A DNA stretch of 64,000 nucleotides, from positions 2,976,001-3,040,000 of the forward strand of contig OZ245058.1 in the NCBI GenBank assembly GCA_965224595.1, given 5' to 3'. A program made the position numbers and the translations under genes. This document shows, piece after piece, positions 29,523 through 37,800 of the stretch. Every line of letters begins with the position of its first letter. The stretch's first letter is position 1. Source of the stretch: Aliivibrio_A sp016764915 (lineage in GTDB: Bacteria > Pseudomonadota > Gammaproteobacteria > Enterobacterales > Vibrionaceae). The notes beneath the pieces were generated by a model. It saw nothing but the letters and a program-made list of their open reading frames with translations. It did no database searches and was not told the origin of the DNA.

Positions 29523-29607
29523 GGAGGGGTTCCCGAGTGGCCAAAGGGATCAGACTGTAAATCTGACGGCTCTGCCTTCGATGGTTCGAATCCGTCCCCC
29601 TCCACCA
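29523..29607 (+). tRNA. tyrU: tRNA-Tyr (anticodon GTA)
   Basis: An 85-base class II tRNA with acceptor GGAGGGG/CCCCTCC, anticodon loop CTGTAAA (GTA), a long variable arm and encoded CCA. Confidence 0.97.
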
Positions 29608-29640
29608 TTTTTGTTTAAAATAGTACCGTGAGTTACATAC

Positions 29641-29715
<75 letters not shown>

Positions 29716-29851
29716 CTCATTTTTGAGTGTGGATATTAAGGCTATTGCCGATTCGATATCTCTATTTAACTTTTGAGCTATTATTATTTTTACTAATATT
29801 TTTTGGTTACGTGGCGTAATGTCACCATAATCTGTACCTAAAGGGGCAATC

Positions 29852-31036
29852 ATGTCTAAAGAAAAATTTGAACGTACGAAACCGCACGTAAACGTTGGTA
29901 CTATTGGCCACGTTGACCATGGTAAAACAACTCTAACAGCTGCTATCTGTACTACTCTTGCAAAAGTGTACGGTGGTGTTGCTAAAGATTTCGCTTCTAT
30001 CGATAATGCTCCTGAAGAGCGCGAGCGTGGTATCACAATCTCTACTTCTCACGTTGAGTACGATACACCAGCGCGTCACTACGCACACGTTGACTGTCCT
30101 GGACACGCCGATTATGTTAAAAACATGATCACTGGTGCTGCTCAAATGGACGGTGGTATCCTTGTAGTTGCAGCGACTGATGGCCCAATGCCACAAACTC
30201 GTGAGCACATCCTACTTGGTCGCCAGGTTGGTATTCCTTACATCATCGTATTCATGAACAAATGTGACATGGTTGATGATGAAGAGCTGCTTGAGCTAGT
30301 TGAGATGGAAGTTCGTGAACTTCTTTCTGAGTACGACTACCCAGGTGATGATCTTCCAGTAATCCAGGGCTCAGCTCTTGGTGCACTAAATGGCGAAAAG
30401 CAGTGGGAAGACAAAGTCATTGAGCTTGCAGAAGCACTAGACAACTACATTCCACTTCCAAAGCGTGAAATAGATAAGCCGTTCTTGCTACCAATCGAAG
30501 ATGTATTTTCAATTCAAGGTCGCGGAACTGTTGTTACTGGACGTATTGAACGCGGTATCCTAAAAGTAGGTGATGAAGTAGAAATTATTGGTATCAAAGA
30601 TACCGTTCTTACTACTTGTACTGGTGTTGAAATGTTCCGTAAACTGCTTGACGAAGGTCGTGCTGGTGAGAATGTTGGTGCACTTCTACGTGGTACTAAG
30701 CGTGAAGACGTTGAACGTGGTCAAGTATTGGCTGCAAAAGGTTCAATTAATCCACACACAACGTTTGAATCAGAAGTTTATATTCTGTCAAAAGATGAAG
30801 GCGGACGTCACACTCCATTCTTCAAAGGTTACCGTCCACAGTTTTACTTCCGTACAACGGATGTAACTGGCGATATCACACTTCCAGAAGGTGTTGAAAT
30901 GGTAATGCCTGGTGATAACGTACAAATGCACGTTACACTAATCGCGCCAATCGCGATGGACGAAGGTCTACGTTTTGCTATCCGTGAAGGTGGCCGTACA
31001 GTAGGTGCTGGTGTTGTTGCTAAAGTAATCGCATAA
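29852..31036 (+). CDS. tufB: Translation elongation factor Tu
   Basis: EF-Tu carries aminoacyl-tRNA to the ribosomal A site as a GTP complex. The 394-residue protein shows G1 GHVDHGKT at 19-26, the switch I end RGITI, G3 DCPGH, G4 NKCD, and the three-domain layout with the C-terminal GGRTVGAGVVAKVIA. Histidine of DCPGH is the catalytic residue. AGGGG precedes the ATG. Codon use is strongly biased, as expected for a highly expressed gene. It lies behind Thr-Tyr-Gly tRNAs and is followed by its own terminator, so it is the tufB copy; a second tuf copy, if present, is outside the window. Confidence 0.98.
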   Translation: MSKEKFERTKPHVNVGTIGHVDHGKTTLTAAICTTLAKVYGGVAKDFASIDNAPEERERGITISTSHVEYDTPARHYAHVDCPGHADYVKNMITGAAQMDGGILVVAATDGPMPQTREHILLGRQVGIPYIIVFMNKCDMVDDEELLELVEMEVRELLSEYDYPGDDLPVIQGSALGALNGEKQWEDKVIELAEALDNYIPLPKREIDKPFLLPIEDVFSIQGRGTVVTGRIERGILKVGDEVEIIGIKDTVLTTCTGVEMFRKLLDEGRAGENVGALLRGTKREDVERGQVLAAKGSINPHTTFESEVYILSKDEGGRHTPFFKGYRPQFYFRTTDVTGDITLPEGVEMVMPGDNVQMHVTLIAPIAMDEGLRFAIREGGRTVGAGVVAKVIA

Positions 31037-31058
31037 ATTATTTGACGAACAACTACTA

Positions 31059-31086
31059 AAAAGGGCATCATTTGATGCCTTTTTTC
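31059..31086 (+). terminator. Terminator after tufB
   Basis: AAAAGGGCATCA/TTGATGCCTTTTTT hairpin with T6 tail. Confidence 0.88.
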
Positions 31087-31206
31087 TATACAAATTTCAC
31101 ATCTGGCTAAAAGTTAAGCAAGATGTTTTCTGCGTAGCAGAAGTGATTTAAAATAAACATCTTTAAATCAAAGGGTTAGAGCCAAGGTTGAGCTCTAATT
31201 TATTAT

Positions 31207-31228
31207 CCCTGCCTCGGTGGGGCTTTTT
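31207..31228 (+). terminator. Second terminator-like hairpin before secE
   Basis: CCCTGC-CTCG-GTGGGG stem (with two wobble pairs) followed by CTTTTT, 32 bp before secE. No gene is apparent between the tufB terminator and this hairpin (31087-31206), although CCCTGCC resembles the 3' end of a tRNA-Trp. Confidence 0.55.
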
Positions 31229-31259
31229 CGTCTATATTTGACTTGTCACAGGTTGGTCT

Positions 31260-31637
31260 ATGAAAACAAATACTGAGACTTCAGGTAGCTCGAAAGCAGC
31301 TGAATCATTCAAGTGGCTTATTGTCCTTGTCTTACTCAGTGCCGCAGTAGTGGGTAACTATCTACTGGGTGAGTTGTCTGTTGTATTGCGCGCTTCTGGT
31401 GTCGTTGTCCTTATTGCTGCTGCTGGTGCAGTGGCTGCGTTTACTGTTAAAGGTAAAACAGCTATTTCATTTGCTCACGAATCTCGTATGGAAGTTCGTA
31501 AAGTTGTCTGGCCTACCCGTCAAGAGACATTACAAACAACATTTATTGTACTGGTTGCTTGCGTTATTATGGCATTGATACTTTGGGGTATTGACGGCGT
31601 AATGGTTCGTTTGGTTGGCTGGGTCACCGGAGCTTAA
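31260..31637 (+). CDS. secE: Preprotein translocase subunit SecE
   Basis: SecE is the essential membrane subunit that clamps SecY in the Sec translocon. The 125-residue protein (E. coli 127) has three membrane segments (about 19-37, 42-62 and 94-115) and the highly conserved cytoplasmic amphipathic segment ESRMEVRKVVWPTRQETLQT before the last segment. It is followed after 10 bp by nusG, whose ribosome-binding site overlaps the secE stop, the usual secE-nusG operon. Confidence 0.95.
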   Translation: MKTNTETSGSSKAAESFKWLIVLVLLSAAVVGNYLLGELSVVLRASGVVVLIAAAGAVAAFTVKGKTAISFAHESRMEVRKVVWPTRQETLQTTFIVLVACVIMALILWGIDGVMVRLVGWVTGA

Positions 31638-31647
31638 GGTAAATATC

Positions 31648-32193
31648 ATGAGTGAAGCACCAAAAAAACGTTGGTACGTAGTTCAAGCATTCTCTGGCTA
31701 TGAAGGCCGAGTTTCACAATCACTTCGTGAACATATCAAAATGCATGATATGGCGGAGTTCTTTGGTGAGATTTTAGTCCCTACTGAAGAAGTGGTTGAA
31801 ATGCGTGCAGGTCAACGTCGCAAAAGTGAACGTAAATTCTTCCCAGGTTATGTGCTTGTGCAAATGACCATGAATGATCAATCTTGGCATCTAGTTCGCA
31901 GCATTCCTCGTGTAATGGGATTCATTGGTGGTACATCAGATCGTCCAGCGCCTATTTCAGATAAAGAGGCGGATGCTATTCTGAATCGTCTAGAACAAGC
32001 TCACGATGCACCACGTCCTAAAACGCTATTTGAACCAGGTGAACTGGTGCGTGTTACTGAAGGTCCATTCATTGACTTTAACGGCACTGTAGAAGAAGTT
32101 GATTACGATAAGAGCCGTATTAAAGTGTCTGTTTCTATCTTTGGTCGCTCTACACCGGTGGAACTTGAATTTAGTCAGGTTGAAAAGGCCTGA
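31648..32193 (+). CDS. nusG: Transcription termination/antitermination factor NusG
   Basis: NusG binds RNA polymerase at the clamp helices through its NGN domain and couples it to Rho or ribosomal S10 through its KOW domain. The 181-residue product equals E. coli in length. The NGN domain (about 5-120) has RWYVVQAFSGYE and KFFPGYVLVQM, and the KOW domain (about 128-180) has GELVRVTEGPFIDFNGTVEE. The frame is open further upstream into secE, but the ATG at 31648 gives the standard N-terminus (MSEAPKKRWY) with AAGG upstream. It also takes part in rRNA antitermination with the boxA sites in this window. Confidence 0.96.
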   Translation: MSEAPKKRWYVVQAFSGYEGRVSQSLREHIKMHDMAEFFGEILVPTEEVVEMRAGQRRKSERKFFPGYVLVQMTMNDQSWHLVRSIPRVMGFIGGTSDRPAPISDKEADAILNRLEQAHDAPRPKTLFEPGELVRVTEGPFIDFNGTVEEVDYDKSRIKVSVSIFGRSTPVELEFSQVEKA

Positions 32194-32214
32194 GTAAAAA
32201 ATCGCCAATAAAGA

Positions 32215-32243
32215 TTGTGAAAGGTGTGAGATTCGATTATAAT
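32215..32243 (+). promoter_or_regulatory. rplK (L11 operon) promoter
   Basis: TTGTGA, 17 bp and a perfect TATAAT are followed by TTCGCGCC. The downstream leader (GGGGAGCC...GTAGGCG before rplK) resembles the E. coli L11 leader, the target of L1 autoregulation. Confidence 0.8.
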
Positions 32244-32313
32244 TTCGCGCCTTTTTGTTAACGGGGAGCCTATTCAAAAAGTAGGCGTTTGAACCCAAAT
32301 TCTAGGAAATATC

Positions 32314-32742
32314 ATGGCTAAGAAAGTTGAAGCTTATATCAAACTGCAAGTTGCAGCTGGTATGGCGAATCCAAGTCCACCAGTTGGTCCTGCACTAGGT
32401 CAACACGGTGTGAATATCATGGAATTCTGTAAAGCATTCAATGCAAAAACAGAATCTACTGAAAAGGGTCTACCGATCCCTGTTGTAATTTCTGTTTACG
32501 GTGACCGTTCTTTTACGTTCATCACTAAAACACCACCTGCTGCTGTTCTTCTTCTTAAGGCTGCTGGCCTGAAGTCGGGTTCTGGTCGTCCGAACACTGA
32601 GAAAGTAGGAACAGTTACTGACGCTCAAGTTCAAGAGATTGCTGAAACTAAAGCTGCAGACATGACTGGTTCTGACGTTGAAGCTATGAAGCGTTCAATT
32701 GCAGGCACTGCTCGTTCAATGGGCCTAGTGGTAGAGGGATAA
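32314..32742 (+). CDS. rplK: 50S ribosomal protein L11
   Basis: L11 forms the GTPase-associated region with 23S rRNA and is needed for stringent-response RelA activation. The 142-residue protein matches E. coli in length, with the N-terminal YIKLQVAAGMANPSPPVGPA and the C-terminal RNA-binding domain ending IAGTARSMGLVVEG. It is the substrate of PrmA, encoded at 56864-57748. It is followed after 4 bp by rplA. Confidence 0.97.
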   Translation: MAKKVEAYIKLQVAAGMANPSPPVGPALGQHGVNIMEFCKAFNAKTESTEKGLPIPVVISVYGDRSFTFITKTPPAAVLLLKAAGLKSGSGRPNTEKVGTVTDAQVQEIAETKAADMTGSDVEAMKRSIAGTARSMGLVVEG

Positions 32743-32746
32743 GATA

Positions 32747-33451
32747 ATGGCTAAATTAACTAAGCGTATGCGTAACATTCGCGAAAAAGTTGAAGTAACT
32801 AAAGATTACGACATCAACGAAGCTGTTTCTCTTCTTAAAGAACTGGCTACTGCTAAATTCAATGAAAGTGTTGATGTTGCTATCAACCTTGGCATTGACG
32901 CTCGTAAATCAGATCAAAACGTTCGTGGTGCAACGGTACTTCCGCACGGTACTGGTCGTGATATCCGTGTTGCTGTTTTCACCCAAGGTGCAAACGCAGA
33001 AGCGGCTAAAGAAGCTGGTGCTGATTTAGTTGGTATGGAAGATCTTGCAGCGCTAGTGAAAAAAGGCGAAATGAATTTTGACGTTGTTGTTGCATCTCCT
33101 GATGCAATGCGCGTTGTAGGTCAGCTTGGTACCATTCTTGGACCACGTGGCCTAATGCCTAACCCTAAAGTTGGTACAGTAACTCCTAACGTTGCTCAAG
33201 CAGTAAAAAATGCTAAATCAGGTCAGGTTCGTTACCGTAACGACAAAAATGGCATCATTCACTCTACCATTGGTAAAGCAGATTTTGATGTTAACCAACT
33301 TAAAGAGAACTTAGAAGCCCTTTTAGTTGCTCTTAAGAAAGCTAAGCCTACTTCGGCTAAAGGCGTATTCCTTAAGAAAATAAGCATCTCAACTACTATG
33401 GGTGCTGGCGTTACTGTTGATCAAGCTACTTTGGACACAGTTGCGAGCTAA
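32747..33451 (+). CDS. rplA: 50S ribosomal protein L1
   Basis: L1 forms the mobile stalk near the E site and, when unassembled, represses translation of its own rplK-rplA mRNA. The 234-residue length equals E. coli. The signature LGPRGLMPNPKVGTVT is present, with KSGQVRYRNDKNGIIHSTIG in the C-terminal half. It closes the L11 operon; the rplJ promoter lies just after the stop. Confidence 0.97.
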   Translation: MAKLTKRMRNIREKVEVTKDYDINEAVSLLKELATAKFNESVDVAINLGIDARKSDQNVRGATVLPHGTGRDIRVAVFTQGANAEAAKEAGADLVGMEDLAALVKKGEMNFDVVVASPDAMRVVGQLGTILGPRGLMPNPKVGTVTPNVAQAVKNAKSGQVRYRNDKNGIIHSTIGKADFDVNQLKENLEALLVALKKAKPTSAKGVFLKKISISTTMGAGVTVDQATLDTVAS

Positions 33452-33452
33452 T

Positions 33453-33487
33453 TTGCTTTAGCGCAAAATTGATGTATAATTTTGCGC
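33453..33487 (+). promoter_or_regulatory. rplJ (L10) promoter embedded in a perfect inverted repeat
   Basis: TTGCTT (33453-33458), 16 bp and TATAAT (33475-33480) form a promoter right after rplA. The same DNA is a perfect inverted repeat: GCGCAAAATT (33461-33470) and AATTTTGCGC (33478-33487) with a 7-base loop, so the -10 element overlaps the loop and right arm. There is no T tail for classical termination. Confidence 0.75.
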
Positions 33488-33706
33488 CTATCAAATTAAT
33501 GGTTGGGGCTGTTGGTTAGCTGTTGCTAGCAAATAGTCTCCGTCCAAGACCGTAGGCGTTCTTCGGAACTTAATCCACCTACGTAGACGGTGCCCGAACT
33601 GATTGAAAGTTAACTTTCTTTCTGGGAATGCACCGTAAGTACTGTCACTATATTTTTAGTGATTGGTGTAATACCGGCATTGCCGGACAACCAGGAGTAA
33701 ATCCAA
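33488..33706 (+). promoter_or_regulatory. L10 ribosomal leader (rplJ 5' UTR)
   Basis: The 219-bp untranslated region before rplJ is GC-balanced and highly structured, including CCTACGTAGACGGTGC... and GGGAATGCACCGTAAGTACT, which resemble the conserved L10 leader that binds the L10-(L7/L12) complex and shuts translation of rplJ-rplL. It ends with CAGGAG before the rplJ ATG. Confidence 0.8.
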
Positions 33707-34201
33707 ATGGCTTTAAATCTTCAAGACAAAAAAGCAATTGTTGCTGAAGTCAACGAAGCAGCCAGTGGTGCACTTTCTGCAGTTATTGCTGATTCTCGCG
33801 GCGTTTCTGTTAGTGCGATGACTTCTCTACGTAAACAAGCTCGTGAAGCTGGTGTTTACATGAGAGTTGTTCGTAATACATTAGCACGCCGTGCAGTTGA
33901 AGGCACAGACTACGAATGTCTACAAGACGTATTCGTAGGTCCAACTTTGATCGCTTTTTCTAACGAGCACCCTGGTGCTGCTGCGCGTCTTTTTAAAGAC
34001 TTCGCTAAAGAGAATAAAGAATTTGAAATCAAAGCTGCTGCATTCGAAGGCGCAGTTGCTGACGCAGATATACTAGCGACACTACCAACATACGACGAAG
34101 CTATCGCACGCCTAATGATGTGCATGAAAGAAGCTTCTGCTGGCAAGTTGGTTCGTACTATCGCTGCTGTTCGTGATCAAAAAGAAGAAGTTGCGGCTTA
34201 A
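33707..34201 (+). CDS. rplJ: 50S ribosomal protein L10
   Basis: L10 anchors the L7/L12 dimers at the ribosomal stalk base and autoregulates its mRNA. The 164-residue protein (E. coli 165) begins MALNLQDKKAIVAEVNE and has the rRNA-binding N-terminal domain with VVRNTLARRAVEGT, followed by the L12-binding C-terminal helix region (KEASAGKLVRTIAAVRDQKE). It is followed by rplL after 59 bp and is preceded by the regulatory leader. Confidence 0.97.
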   Translation: MALNLQDKKAIVAEVNEAASGALSAVIADSRGVSVSAMTSLRKQAREAGVYMRVVRNTLARRAVEGTDYECLQDVFVGPTLIAFSNEHPGAAARLFKDFAKENKEFEIKAAAFEGAVADADILATLPTYDEAIARLMMCMKEASAGKLVRTIAAVRDQKEEVAA

Positions 34202-34260
34202 GAGGCTCGCTTTATTTTGATTACAAATTAAACTTATTGTTGACTTAAAAGAGAATTGTT

Positions 34261-34626
34261 ATGTCTATTACTAACGAGCAAATCCTAGACGCAGTTGCAG
34301 AAATGTCTGTAATGCAAGTTGTTGAGCTTATCGAAGCTATGGAAGAAAAATTTGGTGTTACTGCAGCGGCTGCTGTAGTTGCAGGCCCAGCAGGTGGCGA
34401 AGCTGCTGTTGAGCAGACTGAATTTGACGTAATTCTAACCGCAATTGGCGGACAAAAAGTACAGGTTATCAAAGCTGTACGTGCCGCTACGGGTCTTGGT
34501 CTTAAAGAAGCTAAAGGTCTTGTAGATGGAGCTCCTGCTCCTCTAAAAGAAGCTGTTTCTAAAGAAGAAGCTGAAACACTTAAAGCTGCTCTAGAAGAAG
34601 CTGGTGCTTCTGTTGAAATTAAGTAA
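34261..34626 (+). CDS. rplL: 50S ribosomal protein L7/L12
   Basis: L7/L12 is the multicopy stalk protein that recruits translational GTPases. The 121-residue acidic, alanine-rich protein has the N-terminal dimerisation domain (ITNEQILDAVAEMSVMQVVE), an Ala/Gly hinge near residues 37-52 and the C-terminal domain with EFDVILTAIGGQKVQVIKAV and GLGLKEAKGLVDGAPAPLKE. A strong Shine-Dalgarno (AAGAG) and extreme codon bias fit its high copy number. Confidence 0.97.
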   Translation: MSITNEQILDAVAEMSVMQVVELIEAMEEKFGVTAAAAVVAGPAGGEAAVEQTEFDVILTAIGGQKVQVIKAVRAATGLGLKEAKGLVDGAPAPLKEAVSKEEAETLKAALEEAGASVEIK

Positions 34627-34659
34627 TATTTACTTAATTTCCTAGCCTTAATTGGCTAT

Positions 34660-34691
34660 GGCTGGTGGTTAATTAACCACCGGCCTTTTTT
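34660..34691 (+). terminator. rplL-rpoB attenuator
   Basis: GGCTGGTGGTTAATTAACCA CCGGCC forms a stem followed by six T's between rplL and rpoB, where E. coli has a partial terminator that reduces polymerase subunit transcription relative to ribosomal proteins. The rest of the 245-bp gap holds further hairpins (e.g. GTGTGTGTG/TTCACAC near 34700) that may be an RNase III site. Confidence 0.82.
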
Positions 34692-34871
34692 GCTCTGTAG
34701 GGTGTGTGTGATTTTCACACTGTTTTGCCTCCTCACACCTAAGCAAAAAACAGCAATTGTTGTATTGATTGTTGGACTACAGCAAACAGTGTTATTAGTC
34801 ACTGTCCTACCCCTTTTAATTGAAGAAAAGGTGGACAGTTAGGGTCACTTATCAGCTAGCTGAGGAACCCC

Positions 34872-37800
34872 ATGGTTTACTCTTATACCGAGAAAAAGCG
34901 CATCCGTAAGGACTTTGGTAAGCGTCCACAAGTGTTGGACATACCATACTTGCTATCTATCCAACTCGACTCTTTTAAAAAGTTTATCGAGCAGGATCCA
35001 GAAGGGCAACATGGTCTTGAAGCTGCCTTCCGTTCTGTTTTTCCAATTCAGAGCTATAATGGCAATTCAGAGCTGCAATACGTTAGCTATCGTCTTGGTG
35101 AGCCTGTATTCGATGTTAAAGAATGTCAAGTTCGTGGTGTCACTTATTCGGCACCGCTACGCGTAAAATTACGTTTAGTTGTTTACGATCGTGATGCACC
35201 GGCAGGTACTGTAAAAGACATTAAAGAACAAGAAGTCTACATGGGCGAAATGCCGCTTATGACTGACAATGGTACCTTTGTAATTAATGGTACTGAGAGG
35301 GTTATCGTATCCCAGCTGCACAGAAGCCCAGGCGTATTCTTCGACAGCGATAAGGGTAAAACTCACTCATCGGGTAAAGTTCTATATAACGCACGCGTTA
35401 TTCCATATCGTGGTTCATGGTTGGATTTTGAATTTGATCCGAAAGACAGCTTATTTGTTCGTATTGACCGTCGTCGTAAATTACCAGCAACAATCATCTT
35501 ACGTGCTCTGAATAAGACAACGGAAGAGATCCTTGATCTATTCTTCGATACAATAACGTTCGAAGTTAAAGATCAAAGCTTGATGATGGAGTTGATTCCT
35601 GAACGTCTACGTGGTGAAACAGCAACCTTTGATATTGCTGTTGATGGCACTGTATATGTTGAAGCTGGACGTCGTGTTACTGCTCGACATATCCGTCAAC
35701 TTACAAAAGACAACATCACGCACATTGAAGCACCTATTGATTATATCTTAGACAAAGTTTCAGCACGTGATTATGTTAACGAAGAAACTGGTGAACTGAT
35801 TGTTTCGGCTAACGAAGAGTTAAGCTTAGAAGCATTAGCAAACTTATCCCAAGCCGGTCATAAGAAAATTGAAGTTCTATTTATCAATGATCTTGACCAC
35901 GGACCATACATTTCAAACACATTACGTGTTGATAGTACTGTTGACCGTTTATCTGCGTTAGTTGAAATCTACCGTATGATGCGTCCTGGTGAGCCACCAA
36001 CAAAAGACGCAGCTGAAGGCTTGTTCAAGAGTTTGTTCTTCTCTGAAGAGCGCTATGATCTGTCAACAGTTGGTCGTATGAAGTTTAACAGCTCAATCGG
36101 TCGTGATGAAATTACAGGATCTGGCATCTTAAATGAAGATGACATTATCCAAGTAATGCGCAAATTAGTTGGCATTCGTAACGGTATTGGCGAAGTAGAT
36201 GATATTGATCATCTTGGTAACCGTCGTATTCGTTCTGTTGGCGAAATGGCTGAAAATCAGTTCCGTGTTGGTCTAGTTCGTGTTGAGCGTGCAGTAAGAG
36301 AACGTCTAAGCTTAGGTGATCTTGATGCAATCATGCCTCAAGATTTGATTAATGCTAAGCCTATATCTGCGGCAGTAAAAGAGTTTTTCGGCTCTTCTCA
36401 ATTGTCTCAGTTTATGGATCAGAACAACCCGCTATCAGAAGTTACTCACAAACGTCGTATCTCGGCGCTTGGTCCAGGTGGTCTGACTCGCGAGCGTGCT
36501 GGTTTTGAAGTCCGAGATGTTCACGCAACGCATTATGGTCGTTTATGTCCGATTGAGACCCCTGAAGGTCCAAACATTGGTCTAATCAACTCATTATCTG
36601 CTTTTGCAAGATGTAACTCGTATGGTTTCCTTGAGACTCCTTATCGTAAGCTCGTCGATGGCAAAGTAACTGATCAAATCGATTACTTGTCTGCAATTGA
36701 CGAAGGACAGTACATCATTGCTCAGGCAAATGCCTCTTTGACTGCTGAAGGTTCTTTTGAGGATGAACTAGTAACTGCTCGTCAAAAAGGCGATTCTGGT
36801 TTATACCCTCGTGATCAAGTTCAGTATATGGACGTTGCAACCAACCAGGTTGTTTCGATTGCAGCATCGTTAATTCCGTTCCTAGAACACGATGATGCGA
36901 ACCGTGCATTGATGGGTGCGAACATGCAACGTCAGGCTGTGCCAACCCTACGCGCTGATAAGCCGTTAGTTGGTACTGGTATTGAGCGTACTGTTGCTGT
37001 GGATTCAGGTGTAACAGAGGTTGCTAAACGTGGCGGTCATGTTCAATCTGTTGATGCATCACGTATTGTAGTTAAAGTTAATGAAGCAGAGTTGGTCCCA
37101 GGTGAAGCTGGTATCGATATCTACAACTTAACCAAATATACTCGTTCTAACCAAAACACATGTATCAACCAGCGTCCTACTGTGATGCCTGGTGAACCTG
37201 TTGCTCGTGGTGATGTTCTTGCGGATGGCCCTTCTACGGACCTCGGTGAACTTGCTCTTGGTCAGAATATGCGTATCGCATTCATGCCTTGGAATGGTTA
37301 TAACTTCGAGGATTCAATCCTTGTGTCTGAGCGTGTAGTTCAGGAAGACCGTTTCACGACAATTCATATCCAAGAGTTATCATGTGTAGCACGTGATACT
37401 AAACTTGGAAGCGAAGAAATTACTGCTGATATTCCAAATGTGGGTGAAGCAGCACTTTCTAAGCTTGATGAATCTGGTGTGGTATACATTGGTGCTGAAG
37501 TTAATGGCGGAGACATCTTAGTTGGTAAAGTTACGCCTAAAGGCGAAACTCAACTGACACCTGAAGAGAAGCTATTACGAGCTATCTTCGGTGAAAAAGC
37601 GTCTGATGTTAAAGACTCATCACTACGTGTTCCAAATAGTGTTTCTGGTACTATCATTGATGTACAAGTATTTACACGTGATGGCGTTGAAAAAGATAAG
37701 CGTGCTTTAGAAATTGAAGCGATGCAGTTGAAAGAAGCTAAGAAAGATATTACCGAAGAGTTCCAAATTCTTGAAGGTGGTCTTCTGGCTCGTGTGCAAA

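Noticed and set aside
36390..36470. Possible rifampicin-resistance changes in rpoB
   Set aside because: Asp516, His526 and Ser531 and their neighbours are wild type.
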